IMG/VR virus record: IMGVR_UViG_3300046453_000134
Location: 1 to 49,966 of that record
From: a virus
Length of the DNA: 49,966 nucleotides
Reading direction: 5' to 3' (one strand)
Shown: piece by piece, positions 41,447 through 49,636 of the stretch
Numbering within the stretch: the first letter of the stretch is position 1
Layout: every line of letters starts with the position of its first letter
Program-made: the position numbers and the translations under genes
The notes under the pieces: generated by a model
What the model saw: only the letters and a program-made list of their open reading frames with translations
Database searches by the model: none
What the model was told of the DNA's origin: nothing

Positions 41447-42139
41447 ATGAATACTCTTGCTGAACGACTCAGATATGCTATGGAAATATTATCACCGAAA
41501 AAAATCAAAGGTGTCGATCTTGCGCGTGCTGTAGGAGTAAAGCCACCTTCTGTTAGTGATTGGCTCAGTGGTAAATCAAAAACAATGGAAGGAGAAAATC
41601 TATTAAAAGCTTCTAAATTTCTAGGCGTCAGCCCAACTTGGTTAGCAACTGGTAATGGTTCACCAACTGATATAAGTAAGAAAAATCAAGATGAAGAGCT
41701 TTCTAATATAATTTTTAGAGATTTAAATTTACATAAAATTCCAGTGCTTGATTATGTACAAGCTGGTTTCTGGCATGAAGTTATCTATGATGGTACAACA
41801 CCTCATAGTTATACTTACACTGATTATATAGGAACCAATCCTGAAGCAATATTTAGTGTAATCGTCCAAGGCGAAAGCATGGAACCAGATTTTAAAGAAG
41901 GTGACATGTTGATTGTTGATTCATCGATTAGTCCAAAACCAGGATGCTATGTAATTGCTCATAACGGCTCACATGAAGCAACTTTTAAAAAATATCGTGT
42001 ACTTTCTCATGATGAATTTGGAAGGGATATATTTGAATTAATACCTCTAAATAGAGATTTTCCAACATTGTCTTCTACTAAACATGAAATAAGAATTATT
42101 GGTATTGTCGTTCGTCATATTCGCAATATTAAATATTAG
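41447..42139 (+). CDS. CI-like repressor, XRE plus LexA/S24 autoprotease
   Basis: A 230-residue protein. N-terminal XRE helix-turn-helix (DLARAVGVKPPSVSDWLSG, residues 24-42); C-terminal peptidase S24 domain with the Ala106-Gly107 cleavage site (VQAGFW), Ser144 (GESMEPDF) and Lys181 (EATFKK). RecA-stimulated self-cleavage, and thus induction by DNA damage, is expected. It binds the TTAGG-N4-CCTAA operators and keeps both early operons off. It is followed after 13 bp by the Septu-like pair, which it would co-express. Confidence 0.92.
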   Translation: MNTLAERLRYAMEILSPKKIKGVDLARAVGVKPPSVSDWLSGKSKTMEGENLLKASKFLGVSPTWLATGNGSPTDISKKNQDEELSNIIFRDLNLHKIPVLDYVQAGFWHEVIYDGTTPHSYTYTDYIGTNPEAIFSVIVQGESMEPDFKEGDMLIVDSSISPKPGCYVIAHNGSHEATFKKYRVLSHDEFGRDIFELIPLNRDFPTLSSTKHEIRIIGIVVRHIRNIKY

Positions 42140-42152
42140 GAACTAAGTTAAT

Positions 42153-43559
42153 ATGAGTTTTATTATAGAAAATATAAAATTAAATGAAAAAGAATTACTA
42201 TTAAGTAAGAATACGTTTGGAAATAGTAATATTTTTACTTTATTAACTGGAAAGAATGGCGTTGGGAAAACAAGATTACTAACTTCTCTCATTTACTTTT
42301 TTTCACATGTTGAAAATTCTAATGAAAATAAACCACCAGAAAACTTTAAGATATTTAATTCTGAAACCAAAGCATCTTTAAAATTTTCAAATAAGCCGGA
42401 AAGAATTATTGTTCATACAAATAGCAAATATAATAAATTTCCTACTAGGTATGATTATGACTTTCAAAAACCCAAAAACTATTATAACTTAACAGAATCA
42501 AGTTATTTTTCACCCTACTCTGATTATGAAGAAAGCTTTTTTGCACAAATTTTATTAAATAATAATATAAATTTAAAAGCAATTTCGGATACATTATCTT
42601 ATTTAAACTACGCTCCATGTTTAAAATTAAGACTAAAATTAGATTGGTTAACTTTTTCAGCTGGATATTTTGATAAAGCTATAGAAGTATATAAAGATAT
42701 ACTTGAAAATGAACTAAACTTTAATACAAAAATTTCTTTAAAAAAAGCTAGTAGAACAGATAAATATTTTCTTTCTTCATTATTACATGCTGGTGAAAGA
42801 AGAAATAGGATGTTAACAGTTAAAGAAGTTAAAACAATTTACCAAGCTTTTAATAATTTTGATATTATTGATGGTTTTATGATAGTAGATATTGATCTAA
42901 AATCTAAAAAATTTAATTATCTAAATACTAATAAAACTATAATAAAAATTTTATTAAAAAGTAAGCTTATAAGATTAGTTACCGCATTACTTCTTAAAAA
43001 TTCTGACGAAAAGTCATTTTTTACATCAAATCAACATGTTAATTTCAATGATTTAAGCTCAGGCCAACAAGCTATAATTACTACATTGCTTGGTATTTCT
43101 GGAGTTATTTCAGATAACTCATTAATTTGTATTGATGAACCAGAAATTAGCCTACATCCTGAATGGCAATCAGAAATCATTAATCAATTACAAATGGTTT
43201 TCCAAGACATACAAGGATGTCATTTTTTAATCGCCACCCATTCCCCTCAAGTCGTATCAAGTTTAAAATCAGAAAATAGTTTTATTGTTAATTTAGAGAA
43301 AATGGAAACATATAAAGCTAGTGAACATAACCATAAGTCTGCAGATTACCAGTTAGCAAAAATTTTTGACACTCCTGGCTATAATAATGAATATTTAATT
43401 AGGATTGGGTTAGTAATTCTTTCTAAAATTACTAAACGAGAAAATTTAGTTAAAGAAGATATTGAAAATATCAAACTATTTAAGGAGATAAAAGAATCAC
43501 TTCCACAAGATGATGCAGTTTATTTTTTGATAGAACAAATTTTATCTTTGGCAGAATAA
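42153..43559 (+). CDS. AAA/ABC-type ATPase, PtuA-like (Septu defence)
   Basis: A 468-residue protein with Walker A GKNGVGKT (residues 33-40), a signature-like LSSGQQA (about 303), Walker B LICIDEPEISLHPEW (about 324-338) and an ATHSP switch (about 362). This is the domain order of OLD/SMC-like defence ATPases such as PtuA of Septu, which pairs with a small HNH nuclease, as it does here six bases downstream. It is very AT-rich compared with early phage genes. It lies directly after the repressor gene, so transcription in the lysogen is expected. It would sense infection and license the nuclease. Confidence 0.75.
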   Translation: MSFIIENIKLNEKELLLSKNTFGNSNIFTLLTGKNGVGKTRLLTSLIYFFSHVENSNENKPPENFKIFNSETKASLKFSNKPERIIVHTNSKYNKFPTRYDYDFQKPKNYYNLTESSYFSPYSDYEESFFAQILLNNNINLKAISDTLSYLNYAPCLKLRLKLDWLTFSAGYFDKAIEVYKDILENELNFNTKISLKKASRTDKYFLSSLLHAGERRNRMLTVKEVKTIYQAFNNFDIIDGFMIVDIDLKSKKFNYLNTNKTIIKILLKSKLIRLVTALLLKNSDEKSFFTSNQHVNFNDLSSGQQAIITTLLGISGVISDNSLICIDEPEISLHPEWQSEIINQLQMVFQDIQGCHFLIATHSPQVVSSLKSENSFIVNLEKMETYKASEHNHKSADYQLAKIFDTPGYNNEYLIRIGLVILSKITKRENLVKEDIENIKLFKEIKESLPQDDAVYFLIEQILSLAE

Positions 43560-43565
43560 AATTTT

Positions 43566-44216
43566 ATGAAAGTTTATCAATATAGTGAAACTGAAACAGC
43601 GATAATTGATGGTTATGATAATAAGAATCATAACTTTTGGTTTATAAAAAAATTAGAACTTTCTCCTTTAAGAAAAAATTTAAGAAATCATTATTTACCA
43701 TTACAAAAGTTTAGATGTTGTTATTGTAAAATGTTGAAACAGGAAAGCCATGGTGCTACTTGGGACGTTGAACATATAGTTCCTAAAGTACTTTATCCTC
43801 ATTTTATGTTTGAGCATTTGAACTTATGTATTAGTTGTAAAGAATGTAATGGATTTAAATTAGAAACAAATGTTTTTAAATTAAAGAAAGCTTACAAAAA
43901 ATATCCTTTATCACCAAAATCTTATAAAATTATACACCCTCATCTTGATAATTATTCTGAGCATATGGATATTAAAATGTATCCAAATGGACATCTCATT
44001 CATTATGCTAAAACAGAAAAAGGAAAAGAGACATATATTTGCTGTAATTTATTTAGATTTACCTTACAAGCTAATAATTATGATACAGATTCAGACTTAT
44101 TACTTAAATTTTCAAACTTAATCGGAGACTCTCCAACGTTAACTCCTGATACAGCTAAAGCTTTCTTTAAAGCTGCTCTCCCCCAGTCCTTGCCTGTGGA
44201 AGAACTTAACTGTTAA
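43566..44216 (+). CDS. HNH endonuclease, PtuB-like (Septu defence)
   Basis: A 216-residue protein with an intact HNH fold: Cys51-x2-Cys54 (CCYC), WDVEHIVPK with His70, NL at 86-87, and Cys91-x2-Cys94-Asn95 (CKECN). This resembles the retron/Septu-associated HNH nuclease family. It directly follows the PtuA-like ATPase and would cleave nucleic acid upon infection, harming the invader or the cell. AT-rich; it ends 27 bp before operator 4. The type of Septu (I or other) cannot be settled from this. Confidence 0.75.
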   Translation: MKVYQYSETETAIIDGYDNKNHNFWFIKKLELSPLRKNLRNHYLPLQKFRCCYCKMLKQESHGATWDVEHIVPKVLYPHFMFEHLNLCISCKECNGFKLETNVFKLKKAYKKYPLSPKSYKIIHPHLDNYSEHMDIKMYPNGHLIHYAKTEKGKETYICCNLFRFTLQANNYDTDSDLLLKFSNLIGDSPTLTPDTAKAFFKAALPQSLPVEELNC

Positions 44217-44243
44217 AAATTTAAATCATGATGAAAAATAAAA

Positions 44244-44291
44244 ATAGGATTACCTAATATTTTAATTGACTAATTTATTAGGATTGCCTAA
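44244..44291. promoter_or_regulatory. Two CI/Cro operators (OL-like)
   Basis: ATAGG-ATTA-CCTAA at 44244-44257 and TTAGG-ATTG-CCTAA at 44278-44291 match the operators between cro and the repressor, 34 bp apart (about three helical turns). They are 2.9 kb from the other cluster, a distance at which repressor-mediated looping occurs in lambda. Regulation of the rightward early operon by the repressor is inferred. Confidence 0.75.
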
Positions 44292-44294
44292 TAT
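44266..44294 (+). promoter_or_regulatory. Rightward early promoter (PL-like)
   Basis: TTGACT (44266-44271), a 17-bp spacer and TAATAT (44289-44294) form a strong sigma-70-like promoter. Operator 5 fills the spacer and covers the first half of the -10 box. It should drive the operon from 44366 to the integrase. Confidence 0.75.
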
Positions 44295-44312
44295 TTATCT
44301 CGTAGACAACAA

Positions 44313-44346
44313 AAAGCCCCGAAACTTTAGACGGAGACGGGGCTTT
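44313..44346 (+). terminator. Leader hairpin downstream of the rightward early promoter
   Basis: Perfect nine-base stem AAAGCCCCG/CGGGGCTTT with a 16-base loop, a short distance past the expected transcription start and before the first gene. It may be an attenuator, an antitermination element or a terminator for the repressor operon; the plus-strand T run is short. Confidence 0.55.
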
Positions 44347-44365
44347 GCATAACTGCGAGATAAGT

Positions 44366-44554
44366 ATGAAACAAAACCCTATCCCTAGTCAAACGACTCC
44401 ACGCCTATATCAACATCCAACTGTTGAAGAACAGCGCCCTTCTCGTTTCGCCACAATCAAAGCGAATGTAATCGACTTCCTTATATTCATTGCCCTTTCA
44501 TTCATTCTTTGGGTGATTGCTGTAGCTGCTGCATCTTGGATGATGGGAGGCTGA
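44366..44554 (+). CDS. Small single-pass membrane protein
   Basis: Start at ATG 44366 (62 residues); the longer frame begins at a TTG inside the leader hairpin. A hydrophilic N-terminus (MKQNPIPSQTTPRLYQHPTVEEQRPSRF) is followed by one strong membrane helix (VIDFLIFIALSFILWVIAVAAASWMM). It is the first gene of the rightward early operon, three bases before the next gene. Early small membrane proteins often affect superinfection or host physiology; function unknown. Confidence 0.55.
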   Translation: MKQNPIPSQTTPRLYQHPTVEEQRPSRFATIKANVIDFLIFIALSFILWVIAVAAASWMMGG

Positions 44555-44556
44555 TC

Positions 44557-44886
44557 ATGAATGCTCAATTCAAACCACATCCAGATGGTGTTAAAGCTTA
44601 TATCGGCCATGACCGCTTAACAGGTCTCTACTCTGTACGTATCGGCTGGACTGTTTATGCAGCTAATGCAAACGGCAGTGTGTTGTACACCGTAAAAGGT
44701 GAAGTGAAGACTCCTTTAAATGTCGAAGAATTTAAGGCAAAGCGCCCTAAGGTTTATGCAACCTTAATGAATGAGATTAGCTTCCAGCGCAAAAAAGCAT
44801 TAGCAACTGCCCTACAACTTAGCAACATCCCTTCGTATGACCGCAAAGCTTATAAAAAGAAGCGCGGCTTTACTGGTTCAAAATAA
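44557..44886 (+). CDS. Hypothetical early protein
   Basis: Start at ATG 44557 with GGGAGG upstream (109 residues); a longer frame from 44509 overlaps the previous gene. The N-terminus is beta-rich (VKAYIGHDRLTGLYSVRIGWTVYAANANGSVLYTVKGEV), the C-terminus basic (KAYKKKRGFTGSK). It lies just before the annealing protein and is probably part of the recombination module. Family not recognised. Confidence 0.6.
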   Translation: MNAQFKPHPDGVKAYIGHDRLTGLYSVRIGWTVYAANANGSVLYTVKGEVKTPLNVEEFKAKRPKVYATLMNEISFQRKKALATALQLSNIPSYDRKAYKKKRGFTGSK

Positions 44887-44897
44887 GGATAAGAAAA

Positions 44898-45545
44898 ATG
44901 AATGCAGCAATTAATCCAGCAGTTTTAAATAATGAAAGTAATAACCACTTTGAACAGTTAGCAGCGATTAGCGTATCAGGACATATCGAAAAGAAAAACA
45001 ATATGTCATATCTGTCTTGGGCTTGGGCAGTGGACAAACTAATGCGCATAGATCCACAAGCAAACTGGGCTTTCCGTGATCCGATGACTTTTCCGGATGG
45101 ATCAATGATGGTTCATTGTGATGTCACCGTATTCGGTAAAACCATGTACATGTTCTTGCCTGTGATGGACTATCGCAATAAAGCGATTGCTAAACCGAAT
45201 GCATTTGATATCAATAAGGCCATGATGCGTTGTCTGGTTAAAGGCATTGCCGTACACGGTTTAGGTTTATATATCTATGCTGGTGAAGACTTACCTGAGG
45301 AAGAAAAGGCTCAGCAAACGGCAGCTCAACCTCAACAGCAGCAAATACCACAAAATCAACAGCAACAGCCGAACGCAGCTCAACAACTTACGGCTGAATT
45401 CCAGCAAGCACTGCAAGCCATTCAACATACACAGAATGAAGCAGATCTGGCCACAATCTATAAACGCTTCAAAGGCACCAGTTTTGAAAGCCAGATTGTG
45501 AAGGCATGCAAGGCAAAAAAGGACATGGAGGGATGGAGCGCCTGA
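44898..45545 (+). CDS. Single-strand annealing protein, DUF1071 (Sak-type)
   Basis: A 215-residue protein. Residues about 35-135 match DUF1071: MSYLSWAWAVDKL, then FLPVMDYRNKAIAKPNAFDINKAMMRCLVKGIAVHGLGLYIYAGEDLPE. These Rad52-like phage recombinases anneal complementary strands and support replication-linked recombination. A Gln-rich linker (about 140-165) joins a C-terminal helical segment. It overlaps the next gene by 13 bases. Confidence 0.8.
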   Translation: MNAAINPAVLNNESNNHFEQLAAISVSGHIEKKNNMSYLSWAWAVDKLMRIDPQANWAFRDPMTFPDGSMMVHCDVTVFGKTMYMFLPVMDYRNKAIAKPNAFDINKAMMRCLVKGIAVHGLGLYIYAGEDLPEEEKAQQTAAQPQQQQIPQNQQQQPNAAQQLTAEFQQALQAIQHTQNEADLATIYKRFKGTSFESQIVKACKAKKDMEGWSA

Positions 45546-45745
45546 GTACCTATATCTTTAGGTACGCTGCCAAACTACATGGCAACGGCACTCTAAGAGG
45601 TCGCATTGAAGCGACCTCTGCCCTCCAAGCCAAACAACGCGTCATGCAGAGCAATGAGCTGATTAAAGATGCTCATATCTCTTTACTCAAGAATCAGGCT
45701 TCGGCCCGTAAACAGGCTTTTGAAGTCATAGAGGAATTTATATGA
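45533..45745 (+). CDS. Hypothetical early protein (70 residues)
   Basis: Start at ATG 45533 with GGAGGG upstream. MERLSTYIFRYAAKLHGNGTLRGRIEATSALQAKQRVMQ is basic and helical and likely nucleic-acid binding. It overlaps the annealing protein gene by 13 bases and the following 47-codon gene as ATGA, so the three are translated together. Not recognised. Confidence 0.55.
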   Translation: MERLSTYIFRYAAKLHGNGTLRGRIEATSALQAKQRVMQSNELIKDAHISLLKNQASARKQAFEVIEEFI

Positions 45746-45885
45746 GCTTCCGTTACTCATCCTCAGCCCGAACCCTGATTGTGTTCGGCAACCTGATGAA
45801 CCATTACTACGACAATGTGAACCCGTCCCAAATCGACAACTTAGTTGATGAGGCGAAATTTAAAGAAGCGACTTGGAGAAAGTAA
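45742..45885 (+). CDS. Small hypothetical early protein (47 residues)
   Basis: MSFRYSSSARTLIVFGNLMNHYYDNVNPSQIDNLVDEAKF..., preceded by and overlapping the 70-residue gene (ATGA). The coding pattern and tight coupling support a real gene. Codon use fits its neighbours. It lies just upstream of the excisionase gene. Function unknown. Confidence 0.55.
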   Translation: MSFRYSSSARTLIVFGNLMNHYYDNVNPSQIDNLVDEAKFKEATWRK

Positions 45886-45894
45886 GGAAGACGT

Positions 45895-46101
45895 ATGACT
45901 TGTCTAATCAAAGTATCTGAGTTTATTAAACGGGTTTATGGGGATCAGGATTCTACCCCGCCTACTCGCCAAACGATTGTGCGACAATGCCGCCTAGGAT
46001 TATTGCCTGCTGAGCAGAAAGGTAACCTCTGGTATATCAAGTGGAACATCTACCAAAAACAAACTGGTGATGATCTTGTAGATAAGGTTTTGGGAAGTTA
46101 A
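45895..46101 (+). CDS. Excisionase-like DNA-binding protein
   Basis: A 68-residue protein with a winged-helix/excisionase pattern: VSEFIKRVYGDQDSTPPTRQTIVRQCRLGLLPAEQKGNLWYIKW. The centre would contact DNA. It lies five bases before the integrase and should direct excision with it. Typical xis position and size. Confidence 0.75.
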   Translation: MTCLIKVSEFIKRVYGDQDSTPPTRQTIVRQCRLGLLPAEQKGNLWYIKWNIYQKQTGDDLVDKVLGS

Positions 46102-46105
46102 TAGC

Positions 46106-47230
46106 ATGGCAAGACCACGCACAAAGCGAAACAAAGATTTGCCAGCAAATTTGTACCGAAATGGCGTAAGTACGTGGAAGTACAGACACCCAATAACTGG
46201 TGCATGGCATGCCATGGGTGCTGATAAAGCAAAAGCTGTCGCTGCAGCACGCAAACTAAATGACATTCTTACCCCAACAACGGATCTCATATCTGTTGTA
46301 ATGGGTGAGATAACGTTTGGTGAATTTTCTCAAAAATTCTTATCTGAAAAACGTAGAAAAGATGGTCGCCCACTTTCACCTAACTCTATTCGAACTTATA
46401 CGCATAGCCTTAGCCGCTGTGCAGAATGGAATGATAAGCCACTATCATCCATTAGCCTATTTATGACCAACAAGCTGCTTGAGAATTTACCTGCATCAAC
46501 TAGCATTGAAACAAGAAGCTTATTAATTCAAATCTTCGATCTTGCAATCAGTAAAGGCTTAGTCACTGAGAATCCTGCAGCGCAAACAATTAAGCGTTTC
46601 AGAGTCAAACAACGTAAACGGCATACGCTGGAGGGTCTGGCAAAGATTCGTGATGTATCACCTCAATGGCTGAAAAATGCGATTGATTTAGCAATGCTCA
46701 CGACTCAGCGACGCATCGATATCATTAATATGAAGTGGACCGATATTAAAGACGGTTATCTTCACGTAGCACAGGAAAAAACCACTGATGACCCTGAAGA
46801 TGAATTTGAACTATTGGAAGGTGCAGGCTATGTGAGAATAAAGATAAATGGTGAATTACAGATAGTTTTAGACCGATGCAAAGATGACGTGATTAGCCCC
46901 TTCATCATCCATCGTGTACCGAAAGGAAAAACAAAAAATAAATGTCAAACAAAGGAACATTGGACACAGGTTGAAGCCCAATATGTATCACGTGAATTTT
47001 TGAAAGCAATCCAAAAATCAGGTGCGTATCCTGAATTAAAAGGCCGTCAGTTGCCAAGCTTTCATGAGATTCGTGCATTATCGATTCATTTGCATAAAAA
47101 AGCAGGTAAATCGGCACAAGCCTTAGCTGGACATGCAACTGAGAAAATGACAGAAATGTATGCATCTGGACATGAAATTATTTGGAATGATGCAGATATT
47201 GGGATTGATTTACCGTTTAAAAATAATTAA
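46106..47230 (+). CDS. Tyrosine-type integrase
   Basis: A 374-residue protein. An N-terminal arm-binding domain (MARPRTKRNKDLPANLYRNG, as in lambda Int), a core-binding domain (about 66-165) and a catalytic domain with Arg202 (TTQRRID), His320-x2-Arg323 (HEIRAL), His343 (LAGHAT) and Tyr352 (MTEMYAS), plus probable Lys225. All active residues are present. It lies at the phage end, about 180 bp from the right attachment repeat, and integrates or excises the phage. Confidence 0.95.
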   Translation: MARPRTKRNKDLPANLYRNGVSTWKYRHPITGAWHAMGADKAKAVAAARKLNDILTPTTDLISVVMGEITFGEFSQKFLSEKRRKDGRPLSPNSIRTYTHSLSRCAEWNDKPLSSISLFMTNKLLENLPASTSIETRSLLIQIFDLAISKGLVTENPAAQTIKRFRVKQRKRHTLEGLAKIRDVSPQWLKNAIDLAMLTTQRRIDIINMKWTDIKDGYLHVAQEKTTDDPEDEFELLEGAGYVRIKINGELQIVLDRCKDDVISPFIIHRVPKGKTKNKCQTKEHWTQVEAQYVSREFLKAIQKSGAYPELKGRQLPSFHEIRALSIHLHKKAGKSAQALAGHATEKMTEMYASGHEIIWNDADIGIDLPFKNN

Positions 47231-47233
47231 TTT

Positions 47234-47259
47234 AAGAGCCACTTTAATAAGTGGCTCTT
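47234..47259 (+). terminator. Terminator after the integrase gene
   Basis: Eleven-base stem AAGAGCCACTT/AAGTGGCTCTT with TAAT loop, four bases past the integrase stop. Confidence 0.8.
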
Positions 47260-47409
47260 TGACTATACTGACAGCAAACTGTCTATCAAAACCATATACT
47301 AAGTTATTGTTTTACATAACTACCAAATGCACCATTTTTACCTAATTTTTATGCTCTTTTTATACTAATGATTGCATATAAATCAGCAACTTAATTTGTT
47401 TTTCAATAG

Positions 47410-47580
47410 CTGTTAAATAAATAGAGAGCATTCAAAAATCCTTAGCTAAGCTTCTGTTTTCAATTACTTTATATTTAATTTTGCAAAATGGATGCAAAAC
47501 AAGAAACAATATAAAAACAGGACAAGGTGCGCATTTTAACAATTATGACAGCTTATTCAACGCTAATTCGCCATTAATTA
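47410..47580. repeat. Right attachment region (attR), copy 2 of the 171-bp direct repeat
   Basis: Same two conserved blocks, 47410-47432 and 47540-47580, as at 119-289. It includes a copy of the start of the leftward chromosomal gene (ATG complement at 47431-47429), without the rest of that gene. The 47261-47760 interval contains no gene; beyond the repeat it is presumed chromosomal. Confidence 0.7.
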
Positions 47581-47760
47581 GTGAAACTTACACGCTCTTG
47601 ATAAAAAGCCTTCCGAAAAGAGCTCTTTGTTGATGCAGACTCAATTCTTGCCATCGCTATAAACCCTACCAACAACTCGTCTTTAGCAAGCCTTCATATG
47701 CCGCAATAGACACACAAATAATAAGAATTTTTTAACAAAGTTGTTCACCCTAGTTCTAAA

Positions 47761-48312
47761 CTAAACTGAAGAAATAAACTCTGCTGTCGTTTTTAACTGA
47801 GCAAAAGCATTGCTTAAAACTTGGTTATGATGATCAAAGATTTGCGGAGCATTTAAAGCTGTTGAATCAGTTGTTGTGTGTGCATCTGAGATTAATATCA
47901 CTTTATAGCCATTCCCTGAAGCAGTCCTAACAGTAGTATCAATACAATACTCAGTTTTCATTCCAGTAATGATGATTTCATCAACATTAAGTTTCTCTAA
48001 CACTTCTTTTAAAACAGTATTTTTAAAGCTGCTTGGGTACATTTTTTCAATGACTGTATCTTTATGTGGATTAAAAGTTAAGTCTGTAATCAGTTGAGTA
48101 TTCGCACCGTTTGGATCTAATGCTGTGCCTTTCTCACCGACATGCCGAATAAAGATAATTGGTCTATCATTCAAGTGGCAATATTCAATAAGGCTGGCAA
48201 TATTTGAAAGTACAAGTTGAGCATCATGTGGCTTAGACTGGCTGTTAAATAGGCCATTTTGCATATCAATAACGAGTAAAGCCGATTTTGAGTTACTACT
48301 GAGTTTATCCAT
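47761..48312 (-). CDS. Isochorismatase-family cysteine hydrolase
   Basis: Start at ATG 48312 (183 residues), since the upstream frame extension crosses a terminator. Catalytic set: Asp in LLVIDMQNG (about 16), Lys in VIEKMYPSSF (about 85), Cys in MKTEYCIDTTVRTA (about 118). Such enzymes hydrolyse amides or isochorismate-like substrates; the substrate here cannot be told. It is a chromosomal flanking gene, immediately outside the right prophage boundary. Confidence 0.85.
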   Translation of the reverse strand: MDKLSSNSKSALLVIDMQNGLFNSQSKPHDAQLVLSNIASLIEYCHLNDRPIIFIRHVGEKGTALDPNGANTQLITDLTFNPHKDTVIEKMYPSSFKNTVLKEVLEKLNVDEIIITGMKTEYCIDTTVRTASGNGYKVILISDAHTTTDSTALNAPQIFDHHNQVLSNAFAQLKTTAEFISSV

Positions 48313-48352
48313 AATCTTTCTCGATAAAACCAATAATGAACAGAGAAAAATT

Positions 48353-48376
48353 AACCCAGCCATTATTGGCTGGGTT
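48353..48376 (-). terminator. Intrinsic terminator upstream of the hydrolase gene
   Basis: AACCCAGCC/GGCTGGGTT stem and TTTTT on the minus strand, likely ending leftward transcription from the right-hand genes. Confidence 0.7.
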
Positions 48377-48615
48377 TGGTTATCTTATTAAGTCACTTTA
48401 ATAAAAAATCACACGCAGCCTTGCTTAAAGGTTGTGGTGTTGGTCGTGATTTTATTCAATAAACAGTTCATCTGTTTTAACTGCCATAATTAAAGTGTGA
48501 TTAACCATACCATAGCTTTTTCAAAAGAAACAAAGCTTTTTAACTTTTTTATTTTATGAAGTACCTTTTACTCTTCATTAGTTTTTACAGAAATACTTCA
48601 TACTCAAAAGCTAAT

Positions 48616-48849
48616 TTATTTAACCGAAAGTAAGTATTCGTATGCTGTTTTTTCATCACTCTGTAGTTTAATGACTGCATCAGTTTCATCATTCAAAGTA
48701 AGGTTAAATACCTGCTCACCATCATAAGAAATTTGATGGCCCATACGAAATTCTGAATCAAGTGACTCAAGAATAATAAAATTTCCTTCAATATTCGAAG
48801 CAATATAGTAAATATTGTTCCGATGAACATATCTAATTGTGTACATCAC
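48616..48849 (-). CDS. Small hypothetical chromosomal protein
   Basis: A 77-residue protein (two ATGs at the start) with alternating hydrophobic/charged beta pattern (YTIRYVHRNNIYYIASNIEGNFIILE, then EKTAYEYLLSVK). No signal or membrane segment. It lies in the flank between hydrolase and lipoprotein genes, with no visible operon. Function unknown. Confidence 0.5.
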   Translation of the reverse strand: MMYTIRYVHRNNIYYIASNIEGNFIILESLDSEFRMGHQISYDGEQVFNLTLNDETDAVIKLQSDEKTAYEYLLSVK

Positions 48850-49115
48850 TATTTAAATTCCATCTAAAAAATTATGTTTTTTCTTAAATAATAAAAAAGC
48901 TCTCTTCCTCTTCTCAATCGGAAATAAAGCTAGCGAAAAAAGATCCGCCCTTCTTTTGATTTCTAACACTGCCCATTCAACGCTAAACCAATACTCAGAT
49001 ATTACAGAAATACTTAATAATAAAAAACCCCGCCATTAGTCGATACTAAGTCAGGTTTCTTGTACTGTCATATGTCTGCCAGAATTAACTCTCAAACGGG
49101 CTAACTGCTTTTAAA

Positions 49116-49433
49116 TTAATCTTTACACTTAACTTTTAAAACGGCGGCTTTGGTATTCACTGGAATAAGCATTCCTGAATTGTAGACAGTATGATGATTT
49201 ACGATTTTGTTATTACTATCCAACTCATCAAACCCTTTATTTTTACATATTTCTTCTGCTTTCCCGATTAACTTTGACCTCAAGGCTTCTCTTGAACCAA
49301 ATGCATTACTTTGAGCATGAAGTTGGTAAACACTAGGATTCACCTCCACTACAGAAGGTGGAAACATTTGTAGGCAACCCGACAACGTACAAGCTGTTAT
49401 TGCTAAAACAACTATTGATTTAGTCTTTCTCAT
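49116..49433 (-). CDS. Putative small lipoprotein
   Basis: A 105-residue protein with a lipoprotein signal (MRKTKSIVVLAITACTLSGC, lipobox LSGC, Cys20). The mature part (QLHAQSNAFGSREALRSKLIGKAEEICKNKGF) contains three cysteines and a helix-strand pattern. It is probably attached to the outer membrane. Chromosomal neighbour of fumC; function unknown. Confidence 0.65.
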   Translation of the reverse strand: MRKTKSIVVLAITACTLSGCLQMFPPSVVEVNPSVYQLHAQSNAFGSREALRSKLIGKAEEICKNKGFDELDSNNKIVNHHTVYNSGMLIPVNTKAAVLKVKCKD

Positions 49434-49504
49434 TTACTTGGACTTAAAATAAAATAACTTAGCAAAACTAAAGTCTAGATATGACATTAGTATTTCAAGG
49501 TATA

Positions 49505-49530
49505 AAAAAAGCCCACTTTTTCAAGCGGGC
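49505..49530 (-). terminator. Terminator downstream of fumC
   Basis: GCCC-CTT/AAG-GGGC stem and seven-base T run on the minus strand, about 110 bases past the fumC stop. Confidence 0.65.
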
Positions 49531-49636
49531 CTTCCCCTTATGATTTTTTGCGCTGATCATTCAGGACTTTTGTTGTACTTAGCAACTTACGGATATTACA
49601 GAAGTATTTGAAAATAAAAAAGTCTATCAGAAGAGA

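Noticed and set aside
48998-49619. Short similar segments at 48998-49025 and 49592-49619
   Set aside because: About 24 of 28 bases match in AT-rich DNA; too short and degenerate to call a mobile element or attachment site.
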